From Arthrobacter ramosus (GTDB lineage Bacteria; Actinomycetota; Actinomycetes; Actinomycetales; Micrococcaceae), in assembly GCF_039535095.1 (NCBI RefSeq), contig NZ_BAAAWN010000001.1, forward strand, positions 930,001-994,000: 64,000 nt of DNA. The letters are read 5' to 3'. Under the pieces are notes generated by a model that was not told the DNA's origin, made no database searches, and saw only the letters and a program-made list of their open reading frames with translations. The position numbers and the translations under genes were made by a program. Below are positions 52,608-61,534 of this stretch, piece by piece (the stretch's first letter is position 1; every line of letters begins with the position of its first letter).

Positions 52608-53422
52608 TCGGGGAGGGCGCTGCCGTGCCTGTGTTCACCTCGCTTCCGGCGTATCGGGCCGCCGCGGCCGAACTGCCGCTGAGTACGCGCCTCACGACGA
52701 CTGTGGGGGGATCGGTCGCCGTCGTGCCCGGAGCAGGGGAATGGTGGAAGGAGGCGGCGGAGGCGCGGCGGCAGTCCGCCGCCGCGATCGTGGTTGTGGA
52801 TCCGGTCGAAGCGCCCGCGAGTGCCGTGGAGATGCTTCACCAGCGGTGCAAAGGAATTCCTGTAATCGTCGAGCGTCCCCGTTTGCGTTCCGATGTCGTC
52901 GCTGATGCGCGCGCGGGGAGGGCAGGGATTCCGGCTCGCGTGGTGATGGTGGAATGTGCGTCGCTTGACTCGGAGTTCGAAGCGGTTGTTCGTGATGCGA
53001 TCGGATGGGCCAGGGTGTTCGATGGGGGATCCCTGAGGGTCCGTTCCGTCAGTGCAACGCCTCGCAGCCGCATGGGCCTGCTTGAGTCGGCTAGTGCAGC
53101 CGGGGCACTTCCGATAGCCCTGAGCGCGACAACCCTGGCAGGACGCGAGGAGGGGGGCCTCGTCCGGGTGCTGGTTCTCGCTGAGGTACTTTCTTCGGTC
53201 ACCGTGGACGTCCCTGCCGGGTTGATGTGCGTTGAGAATTCCACTTCCGAGGGCACATTGAGGATGTCGACGCGATTTGAGGCCTCGGCTCGCCTTTCGC
53301 TCCGGCGGGCCCTCGAAGCACTGGCGAGTGGCGAAGCTTTGGCCGATCTGGAGGAGCTTCTTCACGATAGCCGACTGGCGGCCGCCTTCTCGCGGCCAAT
53401 CCAGGGCGATGGTCTTGAATAG
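52604..53422 (+). CDS. Conserved-looking protein of unknown function coupled to Gfo/Idh
   Basis: A 272-residue protein I do not recognise. It is alanine- and arginine-rich, has no signal peptide or membrane segment, and contains AIVVVDPVEAP and KGIPVIVERPRL (near residue 84), which recall the Rossmann strand and EKP-like loop of Gfo/Idh proteins. It may be a degenerate, non-catalytic relative that partners the upstream enzyme (overlap ATGA). That is only a structural guess. Confidence 0.6.
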   Translation: MIGEGAAVPVFTSLPAYRAAAAELPLSTRLTTTVGGSVAVVPGAGEWWKEAAEARRQSAAAIVVVDPVEAPASAVEMLHQRCKGIPVIVERPRLRSDVVADARAGRAGIPARVVMVECASLDSEFEAVVRDAIGWARVFDGGSLRVRSVSATPRSRMGLLESASAAGALPIALSATTLAGREEGGLVRVLVLAEVLSSVTVDVPAGLMCVENSTSEGTLRMSTRFEASARLSLRRALEALASGEALADLEELLHDSRLAAAFSRPIQGDGLE

Positions 53423-53481
53423 CTGGCCGCTACAAGGGAGAGGCGGTGGTGCGGTCAACTTCAATGTCGCTTTCAGTCATT

Positions 53482-53504
53482 CTTTAGTTGATTATCTACT
53501 AAAG
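53482..53504. promoter_or_regulatory. Palindromic operator candidate upstream of the DHA2 exporter
   Basis: CTTTAGT-N9-ACTAAAG forms a perfect 7-bp dyad in the 196-bp gap before the MFS gene. The region is AT-rich compared with its surroundings. Nothing else in 53423-53618 was recognised. Confidence 0.45.
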
Positions 53505-53618
53505 CCGCCTCTATGATGGTAAAGACGCCGGGGTTCCTCCGAACCCGTTCTCCGCCGTGCTGATGCGGCTGAGGCACAAAACGTCGCGTCGACGGCCCGA
53601 TCGTTCGGGTAGATCACA

Positions 53619-55115
53619 ATGTCACTTTCGCCTTTCAGGCTCCGCCTCCTCGTCGTCTCACTACTGACTGTGTCCTTCATCGGGGCGCTCGATCACACCG
53701 TGGTCTCCACCTCGCTCGCAACAATTGCGGGCGAGCTGGGGGGCCTCAGGCTCATGAGTTGGGTGGTGGTCGGCTACACCCTCGCAAGCACTGTGCTGTT
53801 GCCCGTCCTTGGCAAACTTGGCGACGTGCTCGGTCCTCGGCGGGTGTTCCTGTCCTCCCTCGTTGTCTTCATCCTCTCGTCGCTTGCCTGCGGATTCGCC
53901 CCGACAATAGAGTGGCTCATCCTTGCGCGCGTCGTGCAAGGAATGAGTTCCGCAGGCCTGCAGCTGATGTCGCAGACGATCATCGCCCGCGTCACCACGC
54001 CACGCGAACGCCCCCGCTACATGGCCATCATCGGGGCAGCGTTCCCTTTTGCTATCCTGATCGGCCCAGTGCTCGGCGGTGCCATAACCGACTATTGGGG
54101 CTGGTCGTGGGTGTTCTGGATTAACATCCCGGTCGGCGCAGCGGCCCTCGTGCTCGCATTCATTGGAGTGCCTTATCTCGAGTGCAGCCCGGGGCGTCGT
54201 AGCTTTGACGTCGCCGGGGCGACCACTTTCACCATCGGGCTGGTGTCTCTCGTACTGGCGGCTACCTGGGTAGCGGAACGCAGCGCCGGGACCGAGACCG
54301 TCGTCGCACTCGCGGTCGCCATTCTGGGGTTTGTACTTTTTTTCTACATTGAACGGCAGTCGCCCGAGCCGATCGTCCCTCTACGGCTATTTGCGAACCG
54401 GATGATTACAGCCAGTACCGCGCTGTCGGCGATCATCGGCGTCGGGCTGTTTTCCATCACGGCCTATCTGCCCACATATTTCCAAATGTCATACCGGACC
54501 AACGCAACGGTGTCGGGGCTCGTTCCCATGGCGACAGTGTTCGGGATGCTGATAAGCAATCTCTTCACGGGCTGGCTAGCCAGCCGAACAGGGCGCTATC
54601 GGGTTTTCCCGATTTTGGGTACATCGCTTGGGGCAGCGGGACTTCTTGGCATGGCACTGCTGCCCGTGGGACTGCCTATCTGGGTGCCGATGCTCGTCAT
54701 GGGGATCGTCGGAATCGGTACAGGTTCCTTCATGAGCCTGATCGTCGCCGTCGTCCAGAGTGCGGCACCGCAGAGTCAGATAGGCACGGTCACCGCCACG
54801 ATCAACCTGGTACGCCAGGTTGGGTCCACCCTCGCCACGGCGATCATTGGTGGCGTGATCGGCTTCGGTGTGGCGGTTCTTCTGCCTGCGGAAGTGGACG
54901 CTGCCAGCCTGACTCCCCATTTTGTCCAGGGAGCAGCGCCGAGTCTTCAAACGAACATTGCGCAGATATACAGCGACGTTTTTCGACCGATCTTCATTGC
55001 CCTCGGGATCACCTATGCTCTCGGCATCATTGCCGCGGTCCTGCTCCCGCCCGGACGTCTGTCCGACGAGCCCGAATCCTCACGTCAAACGACACCTGAA
55101 ACCCTTTCCGCCTGA
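53619..55115 (+). CDS. MFS transporter, DHA2 (EmrB/QacA) family
   Basis: A 498-residue, 14-helix proton antiporter. Helix 1 has LDHTVVSTSLATI (motif D1, LDxTVVNVALP), the loop after helix 2 has GKLGDVLGPRRVF (motif A), and helix 5 has GPVLGGAITDYWGWSWVFWINIP (motif C, in parts). The family exports drugs and hydrophobic aromatics. Linked to a glycoside oxidase, it may export toxic aglycones or glycosides; that is inference. The ATG has no strong ribosome site. It is 18 bp upstream of the oxidase. Confidence 0.92.
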   Translation: MSLSPFRLRLLVVSLLTVSFIGALDHTVVSTSLATIAGELGGLRLMSWVVVGYTLASTVLLPVLGKLGDVLGPRRVFLSSLVVFILSSLACGFAPTIEWLILARVVQGMSSAGLQLMSQTIIARVTTPRERPRYMAIIGAAFPFAILIGPVLGGAITDYWGWSWVFWINIPVGAAALVLAFIGVPYLECSPGRRSFDVAGATTFTIGLVSLVLAATWVAERSAGTETVVALAVAILGFVLFFYIERQSPEPIVPLRLFANRMITASTALSAIIGVGLFSITAYLPTYFQMSYRTNATVSGLVPMATVFGMLISNLFTGWLASRTGRYRVFPILGTSLGAAGLLGMALLPVGLPIWVPMLVMGIVGIGTGSFMSLIVAVVQSAAPQSQIGTVTATINLVRQVGSTLATAIIGGVIGFGVAVLLPAEVDAASLTPHFVQGAAPSLQTNIAQIYSDVFRPIFIALGITYALGIIAAVLLPPGRLSDEPESSRQTTPETLSA

Positions 55116-55133
55116 GCTCCCGAAGGAGACGAT

Positions 55134-56750
55134 ATGTCCCAGAACCCCACCATCGCCATTGTCGGCAGCGGCCCGATCGGCTCGGCGTACGCACGGGTCC
55201 TCCTCGAAAGACTCCCCTCAGCCCGCGTCGTGATGTTCGAAGCCGGCCCGCAGCTCACGGAACGTCCGGGAGAAAGCGTGAGAAACATCGCCGATCCGGA
55301 AGAAAAAGCGCGGGCGCGGGAGATCTCCCAGGGTCCACAATCCGGATCCCACCGTGAATCCCTAGGTCTCCCCGCAGGCACCGTAGCGGAGGGCATGTTC
55401 ACTGCCCGCCAAGGCACTCACCTGCTCGATTTCGGCGGCGAGGGCTCCGCGCACGCGCCAACTTTTCCGGCGGCCGCGGCAGCCACCAATGTCGGAGGCC
55501 AGGGTGCGCACTGGACCTGCGCGACCCCATCGCCTGCCTTCAGCGAGAGGATCCCGTTCATCGCGAACAGGGAGTGGGATGAGCTCATCCGCACCGCAGG
55601 AGAGCTCCTGCACGTGCAAAGCGCCGCGTTTGCCGATTCCGCAGTGGGAGGCGCCATTCGGTCCCTCCTCGAGGAGGAGTTTGGCGACGAGTTGCCGGAA
55701 GGTTATGGGGTGGGCACGCTTCCTGTCGCTGGTGACCCGCAACCCGACGGATCCATGCGCTGGGCCGGTGCCGATGCTGTCCTCGGACCGCTCATTGACA
55801 AGGATTCCCCTCTTTCTGCGCAATTCGAGCTCCATGACCTCACCCTGGTTCGACGCATCGACCTTGAGGCTACTCGTGTCACGGGGGTGACGGTCGAGGA
55901 CCTCCGTACCGGCGAGACATCACTTGTTGCCGCTGATGTTGTGGTTGTCGCGGCGGACGCATTCCGCTCTCCCCAGCTCCTCTGGGCCTCTGGCATCCGC
56001 CCGTCCGCACTTGGCCACTACCTCACCGAGCATCCGGTGGTTATCTCGACAGTGGCTCTGGACGCCGAGAAGATGATGCGGTTCGCCACTGAGGAGGATC
56101 TTGCCGCCGAGCTTGCCCGTCGCGCTATGAATCCTGCTGATCCTGTCGCGGCCGTTAACCGCATCCCATTTTCAGAACCGGACCATCCCTTCTCCGTGCA
56201 GGTGATGTATGCGGAGACAACGCCTTTCCCGATGGAACCGCGGACCCCGTACGCGAACAACCGGTGGGGATACGTCAATATGGGATACGGCATGCGAAAG
56301 CAACCTCGTTATGAGGACGGTGTAACTTTCGATGACAAGGAGCCCGACTACCGAGGCCTTCCGAATATGACCATCACGTATTCACTGACCGAACGGGAAC
56401 ACGCCGAGATTAAGGAAGCGACCCTGCGCCTGCGTCGCGCCGGGGGAGCGCTTGGTGTGTTCGTTGCGGAACCTCGTCTCATGCCCAATGGATCAAGCCT
56501 CCACTACCAGGGGACGATGCGCATGGGTGAGAAAGACGATGGCACTTCGGTGGCCGATCCATGGTCGAGAGTGTGGGGATACGACAACCTCCTTGTCGGC
56601 GGTAACGCCCTGATTCCGACGGCAACCGCGATGAATCCGACCCTCATGAGCGTCGCCATTGCCGTGCGCGGCGCGCGCAAGTTGGCGGACGAGCTCAGCT
56701 TCACGACTGCGGTGGCATCCAAGGGCCCAGATGTGACGGAACGCCGCTGA
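55134..56750 (+). CDS. FAD-dependent glycoside 3-oxidase-like protein, second copy
   Basis: A 538-residue paralogue of the carA product with the same layout: GSGPIG FAD motif (11-16), TNVGGQGAHWT (118-128, His126), and active-site His457 (SLHYQGTMRMG) with Asn501 (AMNPTLM). It has extra residues around 355-400 (PADPVAAVNRIPF ...) in the substrate-loop region, so its glycoside preference probably differs. AAGGAG precedes the ATG. It lacks adjacent alpha/beta genes, so it must depend on the complexes at 43-46 kb or 48.6-50.2 kb. Confidence 0.83.
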   Translation: MSQNPTIAIVGSGPIGSAYARVLLERLPSARVVMFEAGPQLTERPGESVRNIADPEEKARAREISQGPQSGSHRESLGLPAGTVAEGMFTARQGTHLLDFGGEGSAHAPTFPAAAAATNVGGQGAHWTCATPSPAFSERIPFIANREWDELIRTAGELLHVQSAAFADSAVGGAIRSLLEEEFGDELPEGYGVGTLPVAGDPQPDGSMRWAGADAVLGPLIDKDSPLSAQFELHDLTLVRRIDLEATRVTGVTVEDLRTGETSLVAADVVVVAADAFRSPQLLWASGIRPSALGHYLTEHPVVISTVALDAEKMMRFATEEDLAAELARRAMNPADPVAAVNRIPFSEPDHPFSVQVMYAETTPFPMEPRTPYANNRWGYVNMGYGMRKQPRYEDGVTFDDKEPDYRGLPNMTITYSLTEREHAEIKEATLRLRRAGGALGVFVAEPRLMPNGSSLHYQGTMRMGEKDDGTSVADPWSRVWGYDNLLVGGNALIPTATAMNPTLMSVAIAVRGARKLADELSFTTAVASKGPDVTERR

Positions 56751-56814
56751 GCGAAGAGTCCCCAGCGGACCGTTAGCCTGTATGGGTGGCCTGGAGGGGA
56801 CAGGTGGATAACCT

Positions 56815-57783
56815 ATGGGTATGAAGAACCTTGACCTGAACTTGCTGCCCCAACTTCAGGTCCTGCTGGAACTGCGCAACGTCTCCCGGGCGGCTGAGCG
56901 CCTCCAGCTCAGCCAGCCGGCCACGAGCGCCGCAATGGCCAGGCTCAGGCGGCATTTCGACGACGAACTCCTCGTGCGCACCGGCCGCAGCTACGCACTC
57001 ACCCCGTTCGCGCAGGCGCTGGTCCCGCTGGTGGATGAAGCCATGCTTCATATCCAACGGGCCACGCGCGTGCGTTCCGGCTTCGATGCCGCTACGAGCG
57101 AAAGGGAGTTCGTCATCGCGGCCTCGGACTACGCGGCGGCACTGATTGTGGGGCCGCTGAGGGGAATTCTGCAGGAGGGGGCCCCTAAGGTTTCGGTGGA
57201 TTTCGTCCCGACCGCGGCCACCGGCATCCAGGGCCGGATGGCTGACTACTCCAAGATCGACCTGCTGGTGGGGCCCACGGGCTACCACATGCAGGGCGCC
57301 ACGAAGCAGCTGTTCCGGGACAGTTTTGTAGCCGTTGTGGATGCCGGGAACCCGCTGCTCCACCAGCCCCGCCTGACGCTGGAGGACCTCACCACGGTCC
57401 CTCACGCCGTCGGCTACTTTGGCGAGGGCATCAGCACCCCGGCGGACAAGCTGTTTGAAGCACGTGCCCTTAAGCGCCGCGTGGCAGCCGCGGTTGCGGG
57501 GTTCCTGTCGCTGCCGCTCCTGGTCGAAGGCACGGACCTGGTCGCGTTGGTTCCGCGAATGCTGGCGTCACGGGCCCAACGCGGCGCAGACATTGCGGTG
57601 CTGGAGTTCTCCCAAGAGATCGAGGCCTCCCTGGTTGAGGCCATGTACTGGCATCCATCGCAAACAGAGGATCCTGCGAGCGTCTGGCTGCGCTCGGTGG
57701 TGCAGCGGGCGTGTTCGCGGCTCCACGAGTTGTTTCCGGTCGCGGCCCATCCAATAACTATCCACGACGCGGATACCACGTAG
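56815..57783 (+). CDS. LysR-family regulator (NodD/NahR-like subclass)
   Basis: A 322-residue paralogue of the regulator at 36288. LDLNLLPQLQVLLE, VSRAAERLQLSQPATSAAMARLR and LLVRTGRSYALTPFA are the DNA-binding part; the rest is the effector domain. Starts at 56815 and 56821 are both possible. It follows the second oxidase by 64 bp and stands upstream of an SDR on the same strand. Control of the second oxidase or of the aromatic operon on the minus strand is plausible. Confidence 0.9.
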   Translation: MGMKNLDLNLLPQLQVLLELRNVSRAAERLQLSQPATSAAMARLRRHFDDELLVRTGRSYALTPFAQALVPLVDEAMLHIQRATRVRSGFDAATSEREFVIAASDYAAALIVGPLRGILQEGAPKVSVDFVPTAATGIQGRMADYSKIDLLVGPTGYHMQGATKQLFRDSFVAVVDAGNPLLHQPRLTLEDLTTVPHAVGYFGEGISTPADKLFEARALKRRVAAAVAGFLSLPLLVEGTDLVALVPRMLASRAQRGADIAVLEFSQEIEASLVEAMYWHPSQTEDPASVWLRSVVQRACSRLHELFPVAAHPITIHDADTT

Positions 57784-57854
57784 AGCCAACGAGCCATTCC
57801 CCTTCCGCGCAGTCCCTGCGAAAGTCGGAGAAACGTACTTCGGAAGGAACTCCC

Positions 57855-58637
57855 ATGCCTGTTTTCAACCAACGCCTGGCCGGCAAGACGGCCGTCATCA
57901 CAGGAACTGCCAGCGGCCAGGGGAGGGCAGCCGCGCTCGCCTTCGCTGAAGCAGGCGCCTTGGTGATCGGTTGCGATATGGACGACGACGGCGCCGCGGC
58001 CACGGTGGCGGAGGTCACCAAGGCAGGTGGCCGGATGAGCAGCAGCCGGGTGGATCTCACGGACGAGGCTGCGGTGGCGTCGTGGGCCCGGGACGTTGCC
58101 GCCACCCACGGCCAGGTCCACATCCTGTACGCCAACGCGGCCGTGACCCGGTTCGCCGCGGTGGACCAGCTCACATTCGCGGACTGGAAGTGGAACGTGG
58201 CGCATGAAATGGATGTGGTCTTCCTGCCTGTGCGGTATTTTTGGCCGCAGCTGGTCCTGGCGCAGAACGCGGCCATCATCCTGGTGGGCTCCACGGCAGG
58301 GGTCACCGGGTCCATGACCAACGGTCGCCTGGCCCACACTGCCACCAAAGGGGCCGTGGTGGCCATGACCAAGCAGCTCGCCGCGGAAGGCGCTCCTCAT
58401 GGTGTGCGCGTGAATGCCGTCAGTCCGGGGATGATCCGCACCGCAGCAACTGAGGGCAACCTGCTTGCTCCGGATCACCCGATGCGGACCATCGCGGGCA
58501 GTATCCCGTTGGGCCGGATAGGCACTCCGGACGAGGTCGCCCAGTGTGCCTTGTTTCTGGCTTCGGACGAAGCCTCATACGTGACTGGGGTCAATCTGAT
58601 GGTCGACGGCGGCTGGTCGGCCGTTTTGCCAGGCTAA
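57855..58637 (+). CDS. SDR-family protein with His in place of catalytic Tyr
   Basis: A 260-residue SDR fold with TGTASGQG near residue 16 and Ser146 in LVGST. The YxxxK motif reads H161-T-A-T-K165, and NNAG reads YANAA. A clade of SDRs with AHxAxKG(G/A)V is known to me, so this is probably a family trait rather than damage, but the classical tyrosine acid/base is missing. GGAAGGAAC precedes the ATG at 57855; longer upstream readings overlap the LysR gene. Confidence 0.85.
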   Translation: MPVFNQRLAGKTAVITGTASGQGRAAALAFAEAGALVIGCDMDDDGAAATVAEVTKAGGRMSSSRVDLTDEAAVASWARDVAATHGQVHILYANAAVTRFAAVDQLTFADWKWNVAHEMDVVFLPVRYFWPQLVLAQNAAIILVGSTAGVTGSMTNGRLAHTATKGAVVAMTKQLAAEGAPHGVRVNAVSPGMIRTAATEGNLLAPDHPMRTIAGSIPLGRIGTPDEVAQCALFLASDEASYVTGVNLMVDGGWSAVLPG

Positions 58638-58667
58638 CTGGATCGGCGGGGCGTGCGTGAAGCCGCG

Positions 58668-59453
58668 TTAGCGCATGGAGTCAGAGACCGACTTGGCCCC
58701 GCCGTGGCCAGTCTGGCCGCCGTCCACGGGGATCTCGGCGCCCGTGACGAATGAGGACAGGGGGCTGAGCAGGAACAGCACGACGCCAGCCACTTCATCA
58801 ACGCTTCCGGTGCGGCCCAGCGGGGTCTCGGCCAGCGTGGCCTGCCTGAACTCTGGCTTGGCGCCGGCCGTCATGGGCGTTTCAATGAAGCCGGGATGGA
58901 CGGTGTTCACGCGGATCCCGCGAGGACCCAGCTCCATGGCCGCCACCTGCGAGAGGCCACGCAGGGCCCATTTGCTCGCGGTGTAGGCCACAGGATAGTG
59001 CGCGCTAAGGCCCGCCACGGATCCTACATTCACGATCGACGCGCCGGCGCGCATGTACGGGGCGAGGGCCTGGATGCCCAGCAGCGATCCGGCGACGTTT
59101 ACGTCGTACACCTGGTGAAGGTCTGCCACCGAGGCATCCATGAGCCGGCTGCGCTGAGTGATGCCCGCGTTGTTGACGAGGCCATCCAGGCGCCAGCCCT
59201 GAGACCCAACCCAGTTCCCCAAGGCTGCCCAGGCTGAAGGGTCGGTGACGTCAAGCTGCCGGTAGAGCAGGCCTGCGCCGTCCGAAGAGCAGGGAGCTGC
59301 CACCGAGGCCAGCCCGGCAGGCATTTCTGCTGCCAGATCAGTAGCGATGACGCGTGCCCCGGCGTCGACAAGGAGCCGCGCTTCGGCGGCTCCCTGGCCT
59401 TGGCCGGCCCCGGTGACCACCACGGTGCTGCCTTGGAGCCGGAGGGATACCAT
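58668..59453 (-). CDS. Short-chain dehydrogenase/reductase
   Basis: A 261-residue classical SDR with TGAGQGQG, VNNAG, a serine in NVGSVAG and YTASK, ending VDGG. It starts directly after the FAH-family stop (0 bp) with AGGGGA inside the upstream gene's end. It is the last gene of the minus-strand aromatic operon that enters at the right edge. Confidence 0.88.
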   Translation of the reverse strand: MVSLRLQGSTVVVTGAGQGQGAAEARLLVDAGARVIATDLAAEMPAGLASVAAPCSSDGAGLLYRQLDVTDPSAWAALGNWVGSQGWRLDGLVNNAGITQRSRLMDASVADLHQVYDVNVAGSLLGIQALAPYMRAGASIVNVGSVAGLSAHYPVAYTASKWALRGLSQVAAMELGPRGIRVNTVHPGFIETPMTAGAKPEFRQATLAETPLGRTGSVDEVAGVVLFLLSPLSSFVTGAEIPVDGGQTGHGGAKSVSDSMR

Positions 59454-60452
59454 CTAGAGTCCCCTGGAGGCTGGCTGGGCGGTCCTGGCACGTGCCCGTG
59501 GTTTGGCGGGGACCCGGGTCATGGCGTCCCGCCGTTCGCCTACGGTATTTTCGATGGTCCCGATTCCTTCCACCGACATCCGGACCGCGTCGCCGGTCCT
59601 CAGCGGCGGTGGTGTCTTTGAGCCGGTCCGTCCCCACAGCTCGGCGAGGCAGCCACTCCCGCAGGTTCCGGAGCCAAGCACGTCGCCCGGACGGACCACT
59701 GAGTCCTGCGAGGCGTACGCGACGAGTTCAGCGAAAGGCCAGGCCATGTTAGAGAGCAGGTCCTGCCCGATGATGACCCCGTTCACTTCCACGGTCATGG
59801 ACAGCGGCAGGAACCCCTCGTCGTCGTGCTGGTGCCCAAACTCGTCTGCCGTCACAATCCACGGGCCCAGCGTGCTGGCGAAATCCTTGCCCTTGCACGG
59901 CCCTAAACCCACCTTCATCTCGCGCCGCTGCACGTCCCGGGCCGACCAGTCATTGAGCACGGTGTATCCGAAGATGTGCCGGTGTGCCTGGGCGGCGGAG
60001 AGGTTGCTCCCGTTGCTTCCGGGAACATGACCGACGACGGCGGCGACTTCTGTTTCGAAGTCCAGTTCGTTGCAGCCGGCCGGAACCCCGATGACCTCGC
60101 CGGTTGCCCGCGCTGTGTGCGGGTTGGTGAAGTAGAACGTGGGTGCCTCGTACCATTCCGGAACCACCCCGGCCGCGCCGTCGATGCTTTTGCGGACACC
60201 TTCGACGTGCTCTTCGAACGCCACAAAGTCCCGTATGGTGGCCGGGACCAGTGGGGCCAGCAGTTCGACGTCGGCAAGCGGCGTCGGCGTGGACTGCCGG
60301 AGGGTCTGTTCGGCCAGCCGGAGGGTGGCCTCGAGGCCGGATTCAAGCAGGCCGTTCACTGTCTGTCCTTGAGGCAGGGCATGGCAGGAATCGCCGGAAA
60401 CGAACCCTGAATAGGTTCGGCCGTCGTGGTTCCAGCGTGCGATCTTGACCAT
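59454..60452 (-). CDS. Fumarylacetoacetate hydrolase-family protein
   Basis: A 332-residue metal-dependent C-C hydrolase or decarboxylase. ELDFETEVAAVVG supplies two of the metal acids, DWSARDVQRREM and KGKDFASTLGPWIVT are conserved blocks, and VLGSGTCGSGC ends the core. It resembles full-length fumarylacetoacetate hydrolases more than the short fumarylpyruvate type. It probably hydrolyses a ring-opened aromatic product. The last 20 residues are basic and disordered. It sits 11 bp downstream of the amidohydrolase. Confidence 0.88.
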   Translation of the reverse strand: MVKIARWNHDGRTYSGFVSGDSCHALPQGQTVNGLLESGLEATLRLAEQTLRQSTPTPLADVELLAPLVPATIRDFVAFEEHVEGVRKSIDGAAGVVPEWYEAPTFYFTNPHTARATGEVIGVPAGCNELDFETEVAAVVGHVPGSNGSNLSAAQAHRHIFGYTVLNDWSARDVQRREMKVGLGPCKGKDFASTLGPWIVTADEFGHQHDDEGFLPLSMTVEVNGVIIGQDLLSNMAWPFAELVAYASQDSVVRPGDVLGSGTCGSGCLAELWGRTGSKTPPPLRTGDAVRMSVEGIGTIENTVGERRDAMTRVPAKPRARARTAQPASRGL

Positions 60453-60463
60453 GGAGGTGTTCC

Positions 60464-61534
60464 TTAGGCGATGGGGCGGGCGGTCAGGGCGGCAGCGGCG
60501 ATGCCAAGTCTTGCGGCGTTGCCGGCCCGTATTTTCGCCGCAGCATCCGCGGGGAGGGCCGCGGCGGCAAGGGCCGCGACGGGATCATTCACGCCCATGT
60601 CGAAGGGGTAGTCCGAGCCCAGCAGGACCCGGTCCGCTCCGGCGGCGGCCACCAGCGCCCGGAGCTCGTCGGGGCTGTGCACAAGGGAATCAAAATGCAG
60701 CCTCTTCAGGTACGACGACGGCGGTTCGGCGCAGGTGCGTGCTTCCGGCCGGACCTTCCAGGCGTGGTCGGACCTGCCGAGTTTGGTGGGCAGGTATCCG
60801 CCGCCGTGCGCTGCGATGACCGTCAGGTCCGGGTGCCGGTCGAGGACACCGCTGAAGATCAGGTGGGACAACGCCACCGCGTTTTCGGCCGGTTGGGAGA
60901 CGGTGTTGGCGAGGTAGAACCGGTCCAGGCGCTCGTCCAGCGAGCAGCCAAAGGGGTGGAGGAACACGATCGCCTTCAGTTCTTCCGCCCTGGTCCAGAA
61001 GGCTTCGAGTCGCGGGTCGGAGAGTTCCACTGTGGGTCGTTCGGCGTCGCCGGGAGTGGCGGCGAAGGATCCGATCTCCACGCCCGCGAGCCCGCACCCC
61101 AGCACGGCATCCTCCATGGCTTCCACCATGAGCTTCGGGTGCTGGAGCGGGACAAGGCCCAGTCCGTTGAGTCGGTCCGGTGCCTGGTCCACGAGGGCAC
61201 GGATGGACCTGTTTGCCCGGCGTGCCAGTTTGAGGGAGAGCTGTTCGCCGGCGAAGTAGTAAAAATGCGAGGGCGAGGGCGAAACGAGCTGGACGTCGAC
61301 TCCGGCGGCGTCCATGTCGGCAAGGCGGCGGTCGAGGTCCGTCAGCTGCGGCCAGCGTTCCTTGATCATCTTCCCGGAAGCAGCCATGGAGGGGCCCCCG
61401 TTGCGGCGCACCTCAAGCTCCTGCTGTGCCGCGAACCCGGCCGGGTCGTCGTCGGCCACGAGCTGCTGCAGTCCAGGCAGCAAGGCGTGGGCGTGGACGT
61501 CCACCACCGCTGTGGCTGAAGATTGTGCGCTCAT
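60464..61534 (-). CDS. Amidohydrolase-2 family protein, ACMSD-like decarboxylase
   Basis: A 356-residue metal-dependent TIM barrel. VDVHAHALLPG gives the HxH pair near residue 13, TVIAAHGGGYLP the next histidine, and LLGSDYPFDMG the last aspartate. The pattern is that of aminocarboxymuconate-semialdehyde decarboxylase and gamma-resorcylate decarboxylase, which remove CO2 from aromatic or ring-opened acids. The ATG at 61534 overlaps the monooxygenase stop. Longer upstream readings lie inside that gene. Confidence 0.9.
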   Translation of the reverse strand: MSAQSSATAVVDVHAHALLPGLQQLVADDDPAGFAAQQELEVRRNGGPSMAASGKMIKERWPQLTDLDRRLADMDAAGVDVQLVSPSPSHFYYFAGEQLSLKLARRANRSIRALVDQAPDRLNGLGLVPLQHPKLMVEAMEDAVLGCGLAGVEIGSFAATPGDAERPTVELSDPRLEAFWTRAEELKAIVFLHPFGCSLDERLDRFYLANTVSQPAENAVALSHLIFSGVLDRHPDLTVIAAHGGGYLPTKLGRSDHAWKVRPEARTCAEPPSSYLKRLHFDSLVHSPDELRALVAAAGADRVLLGSDYPFDMGVNDPVAALAAAALPADAAAKIRAGNAARLGIAAAALTARPIA

